Assembly (NCBI GenBank): GCA_963790525.1
Contig: CAWBOV010000002.1
Coordinates: 186,001-250,000 of the forward strand
Reading direction: 5' to 3'
From: CAWBOV01 sp963790525
GTDB taxonomy: Bacteria; Actinomycetota; Actinomycetes; Mycobacteriales; Jatrophihabitantaceae
DNA: 64,000 nt
The notes beneath the pieces were generated by a model. That model was not told where the DNA came from. It ran no database searches and was given only the letters and a program-made list of their open reading frames with translations. Shown here one piece after another: positions 1 through 9,767 of this stretch. Made by a program: the position numbers and the translations under genes. The stretch's first letter is position 1. Each line of letters opens with the position of its first letter.

Positions 1-157
1 CGGACAGCACGGCCACGCTCACGGCCCGACCCTCTCACGGGCGGCGCTCGTGCGCGACGGTCCGCGGCCGCGACGGGCCCGCCCGATCACGCGAGCGCGG
101 CACGGGTGCGCGTGGCACTATCGGGCCACCACCAGTCGCCGCCCGAGGGGAACCCGC

Positions 158-478
158 GTGTCCGAGATCAGCACCGTCGCGATCATCAAGGCCAAGCCCG
201 AGAACGCCGACGACATCGCGGCAGGGCTGATCGCGCTGGCCACCGCCACCCACGCCGAGCCCGGCTGCATCCTCTACAGCCTGCAGCGCGGCGTCGAGGA
301 CCCCAACACCTTCGTCACGATCGAGAAGTGGGAGTCGATGGAGGCGCTGCAGGGGCACATGCACTCGCCGCACATGGCCGAGGCGATGAAGGTGCTCGGC
401 GGCGCGCTGGCCGAGTCGCCGATCATCGTCCCGGGAACCGCGCTTCCGGCCGGCGACCCGGCGAAGAGCGCGTTCTAA
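158..478 (+). CDS. Antibiotic biosynthesis monooxygenase (ABM) domain protein
   Basis: Predicted 106-aa single-domain protein of the ABM / dimeric alpha-beta barrel family. It has the usual order: a first strand (TVAIIKAKPE), an amphipathic helix with HAEPGCILYSLQ, a strand ending in FVTIEKWES and the helix ALQGHMHSPHMAEAM. Family members are small cofactor-free oxygenases or stress-related quinol/haem-handling proteins; the substrate cannot be told from sequence. I chose GTG 158 because GAGGGG lies 8 bases upstream and it gives the normal family length. A longer reading from position 50 only adds arginine-rich sequence. The 157 bases before it show no other gene. The next gene starts 15 bases after the stop but has its own promoter-like box. 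Confidence 0.85.
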   Translation: MSEISTVAIIKAKPENADDIAAGLIALATATHAEPGCILYSLQRGVEDPNTFVTIEKWESMEALQGHMHSPHMAEAMKVLGGALAESPIIVPGTALPAGDPAKSAF

Positions 479-479
479 A

Positions 480-485
480 TACACT
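480..485 (+). promoter_or_regulatory. Promoter -10 box for leaderless start at 493
   Basis: TACACT lies 7 bases upstream of ATG 493 and overlaps the end of the previous gene. A TAnnnT box 6-8 bases before the start codon is the usual arrangement for leaderless actinobacterial transcripts. I see no convincing ribosome binding site. Confidence 0.45.
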
Positions 486-492
486 GGGGTCC

Positions 493-942
493 ATGAACCC
501 GACCGCCGGCACCCTCGCCCGCTGCTTCCTTCTCGGCGCCGCGACGGGTGGCCGCTCCACGTCGGGCATCGCCGCGCTGGCCTGGACCGCCGGACGGCAG
601 GACCCCGCGTGGCTGCGCAGCCCGGTGACGCGGGTCGTGTCCGCGCTCGCCGCCTCCGGGGAACTCGTCGGGGACAAGCTGCCGCAAGCCCCGAGCCGGC
701 TGCAGCCCGCCGCCCTCGGCGGCCGGTTGGTGTCGGGCGGAGCGTCGGGCTGGCTGCTGTCGGGCCGGCGCGGAGCCAACCCGCTGGTAGGCGCAGCCGC
801 GGGAGTCGCCGGCGCGGTCGCCGGATCGTTCGCGGGAGCGCGCTGGCGCGGCGTCGCGGCGGAGCGGTTCGGCCGGGACCTACCCGGAGCCTTGCTCGAG
901 GACGCGAAGGTCGTCGCGGTCGCCCTCGCCGCGACCCGCTGA
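493..942 (+). CDS. DUF4126-like small hydrophobic protein
   Basis: 149-aa alanine/glycine-rich protein resembling DUF4126 proteins: an N-terminal hydrophobic stretch with GRSTSGIAALAW, a central GDKLPQAPSRLQP segment (family members carry D-K-LP-xxPSR) and glycine-rich hydrophobic segments (AAAGVAGAVAGSFAGA) that could form membrane helices. No catalytic motif is visible and the function is unknown. The helicase downstream starts 2 bases after the stop, so the two are probably co-transcribed. Confidence 0.7.
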   Translation: MNPTAGTLARCFLLGAATGGRSTSGIAALAWTAGRQDPAWLRSPVTRVVSALAASGELVGDKLPQAPSRLQPAALGGRLVSGGASGWLLSGRRGANPLVGAAAGVAGAVAGSFAGARWRGVAAERFGRDLPGALLEDAKVVAVALAATR

Positions 943-944
943 CG

Positions 945-3452
945 GTGCCGCCGGAGCTGCTCACCACGGAGTCCGTCGCCGACGATCCCGACGCCGTCTA
1001 CGACGCCTTCGCCACGTGGGTCGCCGGTCGCGGCCTGGAGCTGTACCCGGCGCAGTCCGAGGCGCTGATCGAACTGGTGTCGGGCGCTCACGTCATCCTC
1101 TCCACGCCGACCGGGTCCGGGAAGTCGCTGGTCGCGACGGGAGCCCACTTCGCCGCGCTGGTGGGTGGGCGCCGGAGCGTGTACACCGCGCCGATCAAGG
1201 CGCTGGTGAGCGAGAAGTTCTTCGACCTGTGCGCCGTGTTCGGTCCCTCCCGGGTCGGGATGGTGACCGGCGACGCCAGCGTCAACGCCGCCGCCCCGAT
1301 CATCTGCTGCACCGCCGAGGTCCTGGCCAACCAGGCGCTGCGCGAGGGCGAGGCGGCCGACATCGGGCTCGTCATCATGGACGAGTTCCACTACTACGCC
1401 GACTCCGACCGGGGCTGGGCCTGGCAGGTGCCGCTGCTCGAACTGCCGCGCGCCCAGTTCCTGATCATGTCGGCCACCCTCGGCGAGGTCGAGTTCTTCA
1501 GCACCGACCTGACCCGGCGCACCGGGCGCCCCACCGCTGTCGTCACCTCCGTCGAGCGACCGGTCCCGCTGCATCACTACTACGCCACGACGCCCCTGCA
1601 CGAGACCATCAGCGAGCTGCTGCAGACGCACCAGGCGCCGATCTACATCGTCCACTTCACCCAGGCCTCGGCCCTGGAGCAGGCGCAGGCGCTGATGAGC
1701 GTCAACGTCTGCACGCGCGCGGAGAAGGACGCGATCGCCGCCGCCATCGGCGACTTCCGGTTCAGCTCGGGCTTCGGCAAGGTCCTGTCACGGCTGGTCC
1801 GGCACGGGATCGGCGTCCACCACGCGGGGATGCTGCCGAAGTACCGCCGCCTGGTCGAGCAGCTCGCGCAGGAGGGGCACCTCAAGATCATCTGCGGCAC
1901 GGACACCCTGGGGGTGGGCATCAACGTCCCGATCCGGACGGTCGTGCTCACCTCGCTGAGCAAGTACGACGGCACGCGCACCCGGCACCTGCAGGCGCGC
2001 GAGTTCCACCAGATCTCGGGCCGGGCAGGACGGGCCGGATTCGACACCGCGGGGACGGTCGTCGTCCAGGCGCCGGAGCACGAGGTCGAGAACGTCCGGC
2101 TGCTCGCCAAGGCCGGCGACGACGAGAAGAAGCGCCGCCGCGTCCAGCGCAAGAAGGCACCCGACGGGTTCGTCTCCTGGACGTCGAAGACCCACGACCG
2201 CCTCGTCAACGCGGCACCCGAGCCGCTGACGTCACAGTTCGCCGTGTCGCACTCGATGCTGCTGAACGTGATCGCCCGGCCCGGCGATGCCTTCGCGGCG
2301 ATGCGGCGCCTGCTCACGGGCAATCACGAATCGCCCACCCGGCAGCGGATGCATGTGCGCAGCGCGATCCAGGCCTACCGCTCGCTGCTCACCGCCGGCG
2401 TGGTCGAGCGGCTGGACGAGCCCGACGAGACAGGGCGCACGGTCCGCCTGACGGTGGACCTGCCCGTGCACTTCGCGCTCAACCAGCCGCTGTCGACGTT
2501 CGCGCTGGCCGCGATCGAGCTGCTGGACGCCGAGTCGGAGACCTTCGCGCTGGACGTGCTCTCGGTGATCGAGGCGACCCTGGAGGACCCGCGCCAGATC
2601 CTGTCCGCGCAGCAGTTCAAGGCACGGGGCGAGGCGGTGGCGGCGATGAAGGCCGAGGGCATCGAGTACGACGAGCGGATGGAGCTGCTCGAGGACGTCA
2701 CCTGGCCCAAGCCCCTGGACGAACTGCTCCAAGCCGCGTTCGCCATGTACCGCAAGGGCCATCCGTGGCTCGGCGAGGACCAGCTCTCCCCCAAGTCCGT
2801 CGTCCGGGACATGTGGGAGCGGGCGATGACCTTCGGCGAGTACGTCTCCTACTACGGCCTGACCCGGTCCGAGGGGCTCGTGCTGCGGTACCTGAGCGAC
2901 GCCTACCGGGCACTGCGCGCGGGGGTGCCCGCGGCGGCGCGCACCGAGCCGGTCGAGGATCTCACCGAGTGGCTGGGCGAGCTCGTCCACCAGGTGGACT
3001 CCAGCCTGCTCGACGAGTGGGAGCTGCTGACCAGTGGTGGCCCGGTACCGGTCGCCGCGCCGGTGGCGACCCCGACCCGGCGCCTGACCACCAACACCCG
3101 CGCGTTCACCGTGCTGGTGCGCAACGCCTTGTTCCGGCGGGTCGAGCTGGCCGCGCGGCGCCGCTACGCCGACCTCGGCGAACTCGACGGGGGTTCGGGC
3201 TGGGACGCCGAGGCCTGGCGCGAGGCGCTGGAGGGGTACTTCGCCGAGTACGACGACCTCCCCACCGGCGCCGACGCCCGGGGCCCCGCCCTGTTCCACG
3301 TCGACGAGCTGCCGGGGCAGTGGCAGGTCCGGCAGGTCTTCGCCGACCCGGCCGAGGACCACGACTGGGGCATCAGCGCCACCGTCGACCTCGACGCCAG
3401 CGACGAGGCCGGGGAGGCCGTCGTGCGGGTGACCGACGTCAACCGCTGGTGA
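945..3452 (+). CDS. DEAD/DEAH-box helicase with DUF3516 C-terminal region
   Basis: 835-aa superfamily 2 helicase. Walker A is STPTGSGKS near residue 50, motif II is the DEFH variant (IIMDEFHYY), motif III is SATL, and the C-terminal RecA lobe has HHAGMLPKYRR, GTDTLGVGIN and QISGRAGRAG. The last 350 residues match the DUF3516 region typical of this actinobacterial Ski2/Mtr4-like group. It probably unwinds RNA or RNA-DNA in nucleic acid metabolism; no specific role is known to me. GTG 945 is chosen because it follows the upstream stop by 2 bases and precedes the first conserved block. It converges on the NlpC/P60 gene with a 12-base gap. Confidence 0.9.
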   Translation: MPPELLTTESVADDPDAVYDAFATWVAGRGLELYPAQSEALIELVSGAHVILSTPTGSGKSLVATGAHFAALVGGRRSVYTAPIKALVSEKFFDLCAVFGPSRVGMVTGDASVNAAAPIICCTAEVLANQALREGEAADIGLVIMDEFHYYADSDRGWAWQVPLLELPRAQFLIMSATLGEVEFFSTDLTRRTGRPTAVVTSVERPVPLHHYYATTPLHETISELLQTHQAPIYIVHFTQASALEQAQALMSVNVCTRAEKDAIAAAIGDFRFSSGFGKVLSRLVRHGIGVHHAGMLPKYRRLVEQLAQEGHLKIICGTDTLGVGINVPIRTVVLTSLSKYDGTRTRHLQAREFHQISGRAGRAGFDTAGTVVVQAPEHEVENVRLLAKAGDDEKKRRRVQRKKAPDGFVSWTSKTHDRLVNAAPEPLTSQFAVSHSMLLNVIARPGDAFAAMRRLLTGNHESPTRQRMHVRSAIQAYRSLLTAGVVERLDEPDETGRTVRLTVDLPVHFALNQPLSTFALAAIELLDAESETFALDVLSVIEATLEDPRQILSAQQFKARGEAVAAMKAEGIEYDERMELLEDVTWPKPLDELLQAAFAMYRKGHPWLGEDQLSPKSVVRDMWERAMTFGEYVSYYGLTRSEGLVLRYLSDAYRALRAGVPAAARTEPVEDLTEWLGELVHQVDSSLLDEWELLTSGGPVPVAAPVATPTRRLTTNTRAFTVLVRNALFRRVELAARRRYADLGELDGGSGWDAEAWREALEGYFAEYDDLPTGADARGPALFHVDELPGQWQVRQVFADPAEDHDWGISATVDLDASDEAGEAVVRVTDVNRW

Positions 3453-3464
3453 AGCCGTTCCCGT

Positions 3465-4718
3465 TCAGGGGCGCACGGCGAGGCTGAAGTCGCCGAACGA
3501 GGCGATGCTGTCGACGCGGACGTAGGCGCCCGTGTCCGGGGCATTGATCATGTAGCCGGCGCCGAGGTACATGCCGACGTGGTGCAGGTCGCTGCCGAAG
3601 AGGATCAGGTCGCCGGGCAGCAACTGGTTGGCCCGCACCCGAACTCCTTCGGTCGCCTGGGTGACGGTGTAGTGGTACAGGTTCAGTCCCGCCTTGGCGT
3701 AGGCCCACTGCGTCAGGCCGGAGCAGTCGAAGGTCGACGGCCCGGCGGCGTCGTAGACGTAGGGCGTGCCGAGCTGGGCGAGCGCGGCGGACACGGCGAC
3801 CTCGGCCCGCATCGGCGTGTACCCGGAGGGGAAGGCGGGAATCACCGGCTGCACGGTCTTGCCGTTGGCCGGCAGGACCGGGGCCGCCCCGACGATGCCG
3901 ACGCCCGGCCAGCCCGAGTCGGGGTAGGGCGTGCCGGGGAAGCTGGCGATGGAGTACGTCGCCCCGGTGCGCCCGCCGGTCTTCTGCGCCGGGTAGGTGC
4001 CGAGGTTCGGCGCCTTGCCCATGACCGCCTGCTCGTCGACGACCGTCTTCCAGGTGACCTTCTGGTAGGCGGGAACGCCGGTGACGGCGGGCGGGGCGGC
4101 GCGGGTGCCGAGCGCCTGCTCCAGCAGCGCGCGGGTGGCGATCGCCAGCGTGACAGCCGGGGTCGCGCCCGCGGGGAACGCAGCGGCCGTCGTGGCGTGG
4201 GACGCGATGGCCTGCGCCCGGATCGCAGTCGCGGCCGTCTGGTTCAGGGTCAGGTTCATGCTCGCCGGGGAGGTCGCCGGCAGGACGGTGAGGGGCTTGC
4301 AGCCGAGGTCGGCGTTCGGGCCGGCCGCGGTGTTCATCCCCCAGACGCAGATGCTGTAGTTCCCCGGCGCCAGGGTGGTCTTGAGCGTCACCGAGTAACC
4401 GTGCAGGGTTCCCGCCTGCGGGTACACCCAGGCGAGATCGGCGTGGGCGAGGTTGGCCGGCCCCATCCCCTGCGTCGATCCGTTGATCCAGACGTGCGCC
4501 GAGACGGTCGCCGTCGGTGTGTCGGGGTCGAACGTCCAGCCGACCACGGTCAGCGATCCCTTGGTGTAGGTCAGGGTGTTGAAGCGGCCGATCGGCATCG
4601 CCGTGGGAGTGGCGGTGACACCGCGTGCGGGCGCGGCCACGAGCAGGGTCAGCGGCAGCACGGCGATGGCGAGCAGCAGTCCGAACGCGCGGAGGCGTCG
4701 AGGAACGGCGGGGGTCAT
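3465..4718 (-). CDS. Secreted NlpC/P60 family peptidoglycan hydrolase
   Basis: 417-aa exported protein. A signal peptide spans about residues 1-33 (arginines, hydrophobic LLLAIAVLPLTLLVA, AxA-type site). A beta-sandwich-like region (about 40-145) and an alanine-rich linker come before a C-terminal NlpC/P60 domain (305-417). Catalytic Cys332 sits in TFDCSGLTQWAY and the His in DLHHVGMYLG (near 380). The family cleaves D-Glu-(meso-DAP/Lys) bonds in cell wall peptides, consistent with wall remodelling or cell separation. ATG 4718 has a GGGAG ribosome binding site. The 186-base upstream gap was checked for a c-di-AMP riboswitch without success. Confidence 0.88.
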   Translation of the reverse strand: MTPAVPRRLRAFGLLLAIAVLPLTLLVAAPARGVTATPTAMPIGRFNTLTYTKGSLTVVGWTFDPDTPTATVSAHVWINGSTQGMGPANLAHADLAWVYPQAGTLHGYSVTLKTTLAPGNYSICVWGMNTAAGPNADLGCKPLTVLPATSPASMNLTLNQTAATAIRAQAIASHATTAAAFPAGATPAVTLAIATRALLEQALGTRAAPPAVTGVPAYQKVTWKTVVDEQAVMGKAPNLGTYPAQKTGGRTGATYSIASFPGTPYPDSGWPGVGIVGAAPVLPANGKTVQPVIPAFPSGYTPMRAEVAVSAALAQLGTPYVYDAAGPSTFDCSGLTQWAYAKAGLNLYHYTVTQATEGVRVRANQLLPGDLILFGSDLHHVGMYLGAGYMINAPDTGAYVRVDSIASFGDFSLAVRP

Positions 4719-4904
4719 GGGGGGGCTCCCGGAGCGTGGAGAGGAGGGTCGTTACCGGCCCGCTCGCCGCCCCTGTCCGGCGATGCGTTAGCAGATGATA
4801 GGCACAATGCGCGGCAACACGCCGGGTGAGCGGGCAGAAATATCAGACACCGTCTGCATCACCGCCCCCGTGAACCACACCAGTGACACGCATATCCGGA
4901 CAAG

Positions 4905-6938
4905 TCAGGCGGCGACGTCGCCCAGCTCGGCGGGCAGCTCGCCGTCACCGACGAGCACCAGACGCGACACCGCGCGCGTCAATACGACATACAGCCGGCG
5001 GAGCCCACCGATCCGGTCCGGCTCCGCGGCGACGATGCGCTCGGGGTCGACCAGTACCACCGAGTCGAACTCCAACCCCTTGGCCGCCGTCGCGGGGACG
5101 ACGCTCACCCGGGAATCGGTCTCGTCGGCGACGTCGGCGGCCTCGATCCCGGCGGCGGTCAGCAGCGCCAGGACGGCCGCCGCCCCGGGGTCGGCCACGA
5201 TCACGCCGACGGAGCCGTCGACGGCCAGGCACGACCGGACCGCGCCCACCAGCTCCTGGCTGCCCACCCGGGTGATGGTGCGTTCACCCGCGCGGACCGA
5301 GGTGGCTGCCGGCAACTCGGGCGCGATGTGCGGGAGCAGGCGGTTCGCGACCTCGAGGACCTCCCCGGGAACCCGGTAGCCCGTGGTGAGCGCGCGGATC
5401 TCGGCGCCGGGATGGCCGAGATGGATGAGCGTCTGCGGCCAGGAGCCCGGCGCCCAGGGCGTCGTGGCCTGGGCCAGGTCGCCCAGCGCGGTGAGCGAGC
5501 CCAACGGGCTGCGGCGGGCGACGGCCCGGCACTGCATGGCCGAGAGGTCCTGCGCCTCGTCCACCACCACGTGGACGTAGGACTCGGTGCCGTCGAGGAT
5601 GCCGACGAGCTCGTCGAGCAGCACCAGATCCGCGGGTGTCCAGGGCGCGGTCCGCAGTGAGCGCGGCGGCCGGGTCCACGTCAGCAGGGCGCGCTCGGCA
5701 TCACTGAGGGTCGTCGCCGAGCAGCGCAGGAGCAGTTCGGCGTCGGTGTACAGGCGTGCGAGCAGGTCCGTGGCGCTCAACGCCGGCCACAGCGCGTCGA
5801 TCGCCGCCCGCACCGGCTTGGACCGCGCGAGCGACCGGGTCTCGGCGTCGGTGGGCGCACCGCCGACCGCCTCGCGCTGGCGGCGCACGTCCTCGGCCAC
5901 CTGCATGAGCAACCGTTCCCGCGCGGCGTTCCAGCGCAGGTCGCCGCTGGTGAGCTGGCGCCGCGCGTCGTCGACGTAGCGGCGCAGGTGGTGCGCGCCG
6001 ACGCGGTACCGGCGGGTGCCGACGATCGCCACCACGTCCTCGGTCGGGCGCGCGACGTGGGACTGCACCGCCCGCCGCAGCACGTCGGCCATGCGCGGGT
6101 CGCCCTTGAGCACGGCCGCCGGGGTGGCGTCCTCGGCCCGGACCGGGACGTGGTCGACCAGTTCGTCCACCGTGGCCTGGGCGATGCCGCCCTCGCCGAG
6201 CGCGGGCAGCACCTGGGCGATGTAGTGCAGGAACGCCTGGTTGGGGCCGACGACGAGCACGCCGGTGCGCCGCAGCCGCTCGGGGAAGGAGTAGAGCAGG
6301 TACGCCGCGCGGTGCAGGCCGACCGCCGTCTTGCCGGTACCGGGCGCACCCTGCACGCAGATCGACGTGTCGAGGTCGGCGCGCACCAGCTCGTCCTGGT
6401 CCGGCTGGATGGTGGCGACGATGTCGCGCATGGGCCCCACCCGCGGGCGTTCGATCTCCTCCCGCAGGATCGCCGAGTCGAGCCCGAGGCGCTCGCCCAG
6501 ATCGAGGTGCTCGTCCTCGTAGGAGGTCAGCTCACCGGCGTGGGCGCCGGTGCCGAAACCGAATCGCCGGCGGAGGGTGACGCCCTGCCGGTCGGCGGGC
6601 GTGGCGCGGTAGAACGGCCGCGCGATCGGTGCCCGCCAGTCGATGACGACGGGGTTCAGGTCCTCGTCGCGGACGTGCCGGCGCCCGATGTGCAGCTGCT
6701 CCGGGGGACGCCCGGCGGGGTCGTCGCGGTCGGTACGGCCGAAGAACGGCGGCGCGGCCGGGTCGGCGGTCAGGGACTTCAGCCGCTGCGCGCGCAGCCG
6801 CCCCAGCGACTGGCTGGCCAGCTCGTCCACCCCGTAGTCGGCGATCGCCTCGGTCGACAGGCGCATGGAGGCCAGGCAGGCGCGGGCGTGGGCCAGCTGA
6901 GCCCGCTCGCGTTCCAGTTCGGAATCGTCAGCGCTCAC
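4905..6938 (-). CDS. HelD-like RNA polymerase-associated SF1 ATPase
   Basis: 677-aa UvrD/Rep-like ATPase. The N-terminal helical stretch (about 1-60) is the position of the HelD coiled-coil arm. A conserved block DEDLNPVVIDWRAPIARPFY (about 92-111) follows, then Walker A GAPGTGKT (197-204) and motif II VVDEAQDLS. C-terminal motifs include VSVVPATAAKGLEFDSVV and RLYVVLTRAV. In actinobacteria HelD/HelR proteins remove stalled RNA polymerase and can confer rifamycin tolerance. The family assignment is firm; the RNAP role is by analogy. I see no rifamycin-associated element upstream. It is divergent from the glycosidase across 63 bases, with TAGTGT 9 bases before GTG 6938. Confidence 0.82.
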   Translation of the reverse strand: MSADDSELERERAQLAHARACLASMRLSTEAIADYGVDELASQSLGRLRAQRLKSLTADPAAPPFFGRTDRDDPAGRPPEQLHIGRRHVRDEDLNPVVIDWRAPIARPFYRATPADRQGVTLRRRFGFGTGAHAGELTSYEDEHLDLGERLGLDSAILREEIERPRVGPMRDIVATIQPDQDELVRADLDTSICVQGAPGTGKTAVGLHRAAYLLYSFPERLRRTGVLVVGPNQAFLHYIAQVLPALGEGGIAQATVDELVDHVPVRAEDATPAAVLKGDPRMADVLRRAVQSHVARPTEDVVAIVGTRRYRVGAHHLRRYVDDARRQLTSGDLRWNAARERLLMQVAEDVRRQREAVGGAPTDAETRSLARSKPVRAAIDALWPALSATDLLARLYTDAELLLRCSATTLSDAERALLTWTRPPRSLRTAPWTPADLVLLDELVGILDGTESYVHVVVDEAQDLSAMQCRAVARRSPLGSLTALGDLAQATTPWAPGSWPQTLIHLGHPGAEIRALTTGYRVPGEVLEVANRLLPHIAPELPAATSVRAGERTITRVGSQELVGAVRSCLAVDGSVGVIVADPGAAAVLALLTAAGIEAADVADETDSRVSVVPATAAKGLEFDSVVLVDPERIVAAEPDRIGGLRRLYVVLTRAVSRLVLVGDGELPAELGDVAA

Positions 6939-6947
6939 GAAGAGGCG

Positions 6948-6953
6948 ACACTA
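6948..6953 (-). promoter_or_regulatory. Promoter -10 box for the HelD-like gene
   Basis: On the minus strand TAGTGT lies 9 bases before GTG 6938, compatible with a leaderless or nearly leaderless transcript. Confidence 0.4.
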
Positions 6954-7001
6954 CCCGCCCGGGGCGACGCGGTTGCGGGATCGGCTGCCAAGCTGGTGGG
7001 C

Positions 7002-9722
7002 GTGAGCACCCCCGAACCGCAGGTGTCTGCCCAGCACCGCACCGCCGGCAGCACGCACGCCGAGCAGCACCGCACCGCCGAGCACGCCCGCCTCGCCGAG
7101 TCCCCCGCCGCGACCAGCCCCTGGCGCCAGTGGGGCCCCTACCTCGCGGGGCGGCAGTGGGGCACGGTGCGCGAGGACTACTCCGCCGACGGTGACGCGT
7201 GGGCCGATCTGCCCTTCGAGCAGGCCCACGCCCGGGCCTACCGCTGGGGCGAGGACGGGCTGGGTGGCATCTGCGACAACCTGGGGTTCCTCAACGTCGG
7301 CGTGGCCCTCTGGAACGGCCGGGATCCGGTGCTCAAGGAACGGCTGTTCGGGTTGACCAACGCCGAGGGCAATCACGGCGAGGACGCCAAGGAGTACTGG
7401 TGGGCGCTGGACGGCACGCCCACCCACTCGTGGATGCAGTGGCTCTACCGCTACCCGCAGGGCGAGTACCCGTACGCCCAGCTGCGCGAGGTGAACGCCC
7501 TGCGCACCCGCGCCGACCGCGAGTACGAGCTCGCCGACACCGGCATCCTCGACGCCAACCGCTTCTTCGACGTCACGCTCACCTACGCCAAGGCCGCGCC
7601 GGACGACATCTGCATCGTCATCGAGGCCACCAATCACGGGCCGGACGCCGCCCCACTGCACCTGCTGCCGCAGGTGTGGTTCCGCAACACCTGGGCGTGG
7701 GGACGCGACGACCGGACCCCGTCGCTGCACACGCTTCAGCCCCCGCAGCTGGCGGTGGGGCGGATGGCCGCGGTCGATTGCCGGCACGGGTTCCTGGGGC
7801 GCTACCTGCTGGTCGCGCACGCAGCGGACGGGCAGGCCGCACCCGAGGTCCTCGTCTGCGCCAACGAGACGAACGCCCAGGCGCTGTGGGGCGCCGCGGA
7901 GAACCCCACGCGCTACACCAAGGACGGTGTCAACGAGCGCGTCGTCCACGGCCGGACGGACGCCACCGCCCCGGACGGCCCGGGCACCAAGGCCGCGTTC
8001 TGGTACCGGTTCGACTCGGTGGCGCCGGGGCAGACGGTGTCGGTCCGGCTGCGCCTGAGCCAGAACGAGCCGGACGAGCAGACGTTCGGTCCCGGCTTCG
8101 ACGCGGTGCTCGCCGACCGCCGTGACGAGGCCGACGAGTTCTACGCCGCTGTCCTGCCATCCACCCGCACGGCCGAGGAGCACCGCATCGCGCGCCGGGC
8201 GTACGCCGGGCTGCTGTGGACGAAGCAGCACTACCGCTACACCGTCCAGCACTGGCTGGAGGGCGACCCGTCCCAGCCACCGCCGCCGCCGGAGCGGCTG
8301 CTGCCGGGCGCGCGCAACGTCAGCTGGTCTCATCTGGCGCTGGCGGACGTGATCTCGATGCCGGACGAATGGGAGTACCCCTGGTTCGCCGCGTGGGACC
8401 TCGCCTTCCACTGCGTGGCCTTCGCCCACATCGATCCGGACTTCGCCAAGCAGCAGCTGATCCTCATGTGCCGCGAGTGGGCGATGCACCCGAACGGGCA
8501 GCTGCCCGCCTACGAGTGGGCCTTCGGTGACGTCAACCCGCCGGTCCACGCCTGGGCGGCCTGGCTGGTCTACCGCATCGACGGTGCCCGGGACCAGGAC
8601 TTCCTCGTCCGCGTGTTCAGCAAGCTGCTGCTGAACTTCTCCTCGTGGGTGAACCGCGAGGACGCTGACGGTTCCAACCTCTTCGAGGGCGGCTTCCTCG
8701 GGATGGACAACATCGGCCTGTTCGACCGGTCCGCGCCGCTGGCTCCCGGGTACCGGCTCGAGGAGTCCGACGCGACGAGCTGGATGGCGTTCTACTGCCT
8801 GACGATGCTGCAGATCGCGATCGAGCTGGCCCGCCACGACACCGTGTGGGACGACATCGCCACGAAGTTCCTCGAGCACTTCCTGGCGATCGCGCACGCG
8901 GTGAACTCCTTCGGTTCCGGCGGGGTGGAGCTCTGGAACGAGGAGGACGGCTTCTGCTACGACGTCCTCGTCCGCCCGGACGGCACCAGTCAGTCCCTGC
9001 GGGTGCGCTCGATGGTCGGGCTCCTGCCGATCCTGGGCGTCGCGGTAGCGGAGGACTGGACCGCCGACGAACTGCCGGACTTCACCAGCCGGCTGCGCTG
9101 GCTCATCAAGCGGCGCCCGGACCTGATGCAGGCCTTCGTCATGGTGGGCGATCGGCACCACGCCTCGAGCATGCTGGCGCTGTTGCCCCCGGCGCGGCTG
9201 GACCGGGTGCTGTCGCGGATGTTCGACAGCGGGGAGTTCCTGTCGCCGTACGGCATCCGCTCGCTGTCCGCGGCCTACCGGGACGTGCCGTTCACCAACG
9301 AGATCGACGGCCGGATGCTGTCGCTGGACTACGAGCCGGGCGAGTCTCGGACCGCCCTGTTCGGCGGCAACTCCAACTGGCGCGGGCCCATCTGGATGCC
9401 GGTCAACGTCCTCCTCTCGGATGCGCTGCGGACCTATGCCCAGTTCCTACCCGAGCGCACGATCGAGCTCCCCACCGGCAGCGGGCACCGGATGACCTAC
9501 GCCGAGGCCGCCGACGAGATCGACGAGCGCCTGATCGCGCTGTTCCGGGAGGGACCGGACGGGCGGCGCCCGAGCGACGGGCAGCGCATCGAGTCCTCCG
9601 CCGATCCGCTGTGGCGCGCCCACCTGACCTTCAGCGAGTATTTCGACGGTGACACCGGCGAAGGCCTCGGCGCGACCCACCAGACGGGCTGGACCGCGCT
9701 GGTCGCTCACCTGCTGAGCTGA
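7002..9722 (+). CDS. GH63 / MGH1-like glucosidase
   Basis: 906-aa cytoplasmic glycoside hydrolase with no signal peptide. The N-terminal beta-rich half (about 40-390) carries WGEDGLGGICDN and EGNHGEDAKEYWWALDGTP. The C-terminal (alpha/alpha)6 half carries WEYPWFAAWDLAFHCVAFA, GQLPAYEWAFGDVNPPVHAW and WRGPIWMPVNVLL, which are GH63-type signatures. GH63 members hydrolyse alpha-glucosides such as oligosaccharide or glycerate glucosides; the substrate here is unknown. GTG 7002 was chosen because it follows the divergent 63-base intergenic region. The first 40 residues (histidine and threonine rich) are not conserved-looking. It is followed by a 9-bp inverted repeat and the sulfotransferase. Confidence 0.85.
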   Translation: MSTPEPQVSAQHRTAGSTHAEQHRTAEHARLAESPAATSPWRQWGPYLAGRQWGTVREDYSADGDAWADLPFEQAHARAYRWGEDGLGGICDNLGFLNVGVALWNGRDPVLKERLFGLTNAEGNHGEDAKEYWWALDGTPTHSWMQWLYRYPQGEYPYAQLREVNALRTRADREYELADTGILDANRFFDVTLTYAKAAPDDICIVIEATNHGPDAAPLHLLPQVWFRNTWAWGRDDRTPSLHTLQPPQLAVGRMAAVDCRHGFLGRYLLVAHAADGQAAPEVLVCANETNAQALWGAAENPTRYTKDGVNERVVHGRTDATAPDGPGTKAAFWYRFDSVAPGQTVSVRLRLSQNEPDEQTFGPGFDAVLADRRDEADEFYAAVLPSTRTAEEHRIARRAYAGLLWTKQHYRYTVQHWLEGDPSQPPPPPERLLPGARNVSWSHLALADVISMPDEWEYPWFAAWDLAFHCVAFAHIDPDFAKQQLILMCREWAMHPNGQLPAYEWAFGDVNPPVHAWAAWLVYRIDGARDQDFLVRVFSKLLLNFSSWVNREDADGSNLFEGGFLGMDNIGLFDRSAPLAPGYRLEESDATSWMAFYCLTMLQIAIELARHDTVWDDIATKFLEHFLAIAHAVNSFGSGGVELWNEEDGFCYDVLVRPDGTSQSLRVRSMVGLLPILGVAVAEDWTADELPDFTSRLRWLIKRRPDLMQAFVMVGDRHHASSMLALLPPARLDRVLSRMFDSGEFLSPYGIRSLSAAYRDVPFTNEIDGRMLSLDYEPGESRTALFGGNSNWRGPIWMPVNVLLSDALRTYAQFLPERTIELPTGSGHRMTYAEAADEIDERLIALFREGPDGRRPSDGQRIESSADPLWRAHLTFSEYFDGDTGEGLGATHQTGWTALVAHLLS

Positions 9723-9740
9723 CCCGCGGGACAGCTCGCG

Positions 9741-9767
9741 CAAACCCTATCGGCGAAGTAGGGTTTG
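9741..9767. repeat. Perfect 9-bp inverted repeat, terminator or operator
   Basis: CAAACCCTA and TAGGGTTTG flank a 9-base spacer. The structure begins 19 bases after the glycosidase stop and could be its terminator. The right arm also contains TAGGGT, a good -10 for the sulfotransferase, so it could be an operator. The two roles cannot be separated by reading. Confidence 0.5.

Noticed and set aside
50..157. Longer N-terminus for the ABM protein starting at ATG 50
   Set aside because: The added 36 residues are arginine-rich and unlike the family, and GTG 158 has a proper ribosome binding site.
4719..4904. c-di-AMP (ydaO-type) riboswitch upstream of the NlpC/P60 gene
   Set aside because: Such riboswitches often precede actinobacterial cell wall hydrolase genes, but I could not find the conserved core motifs in this 186-base gap.
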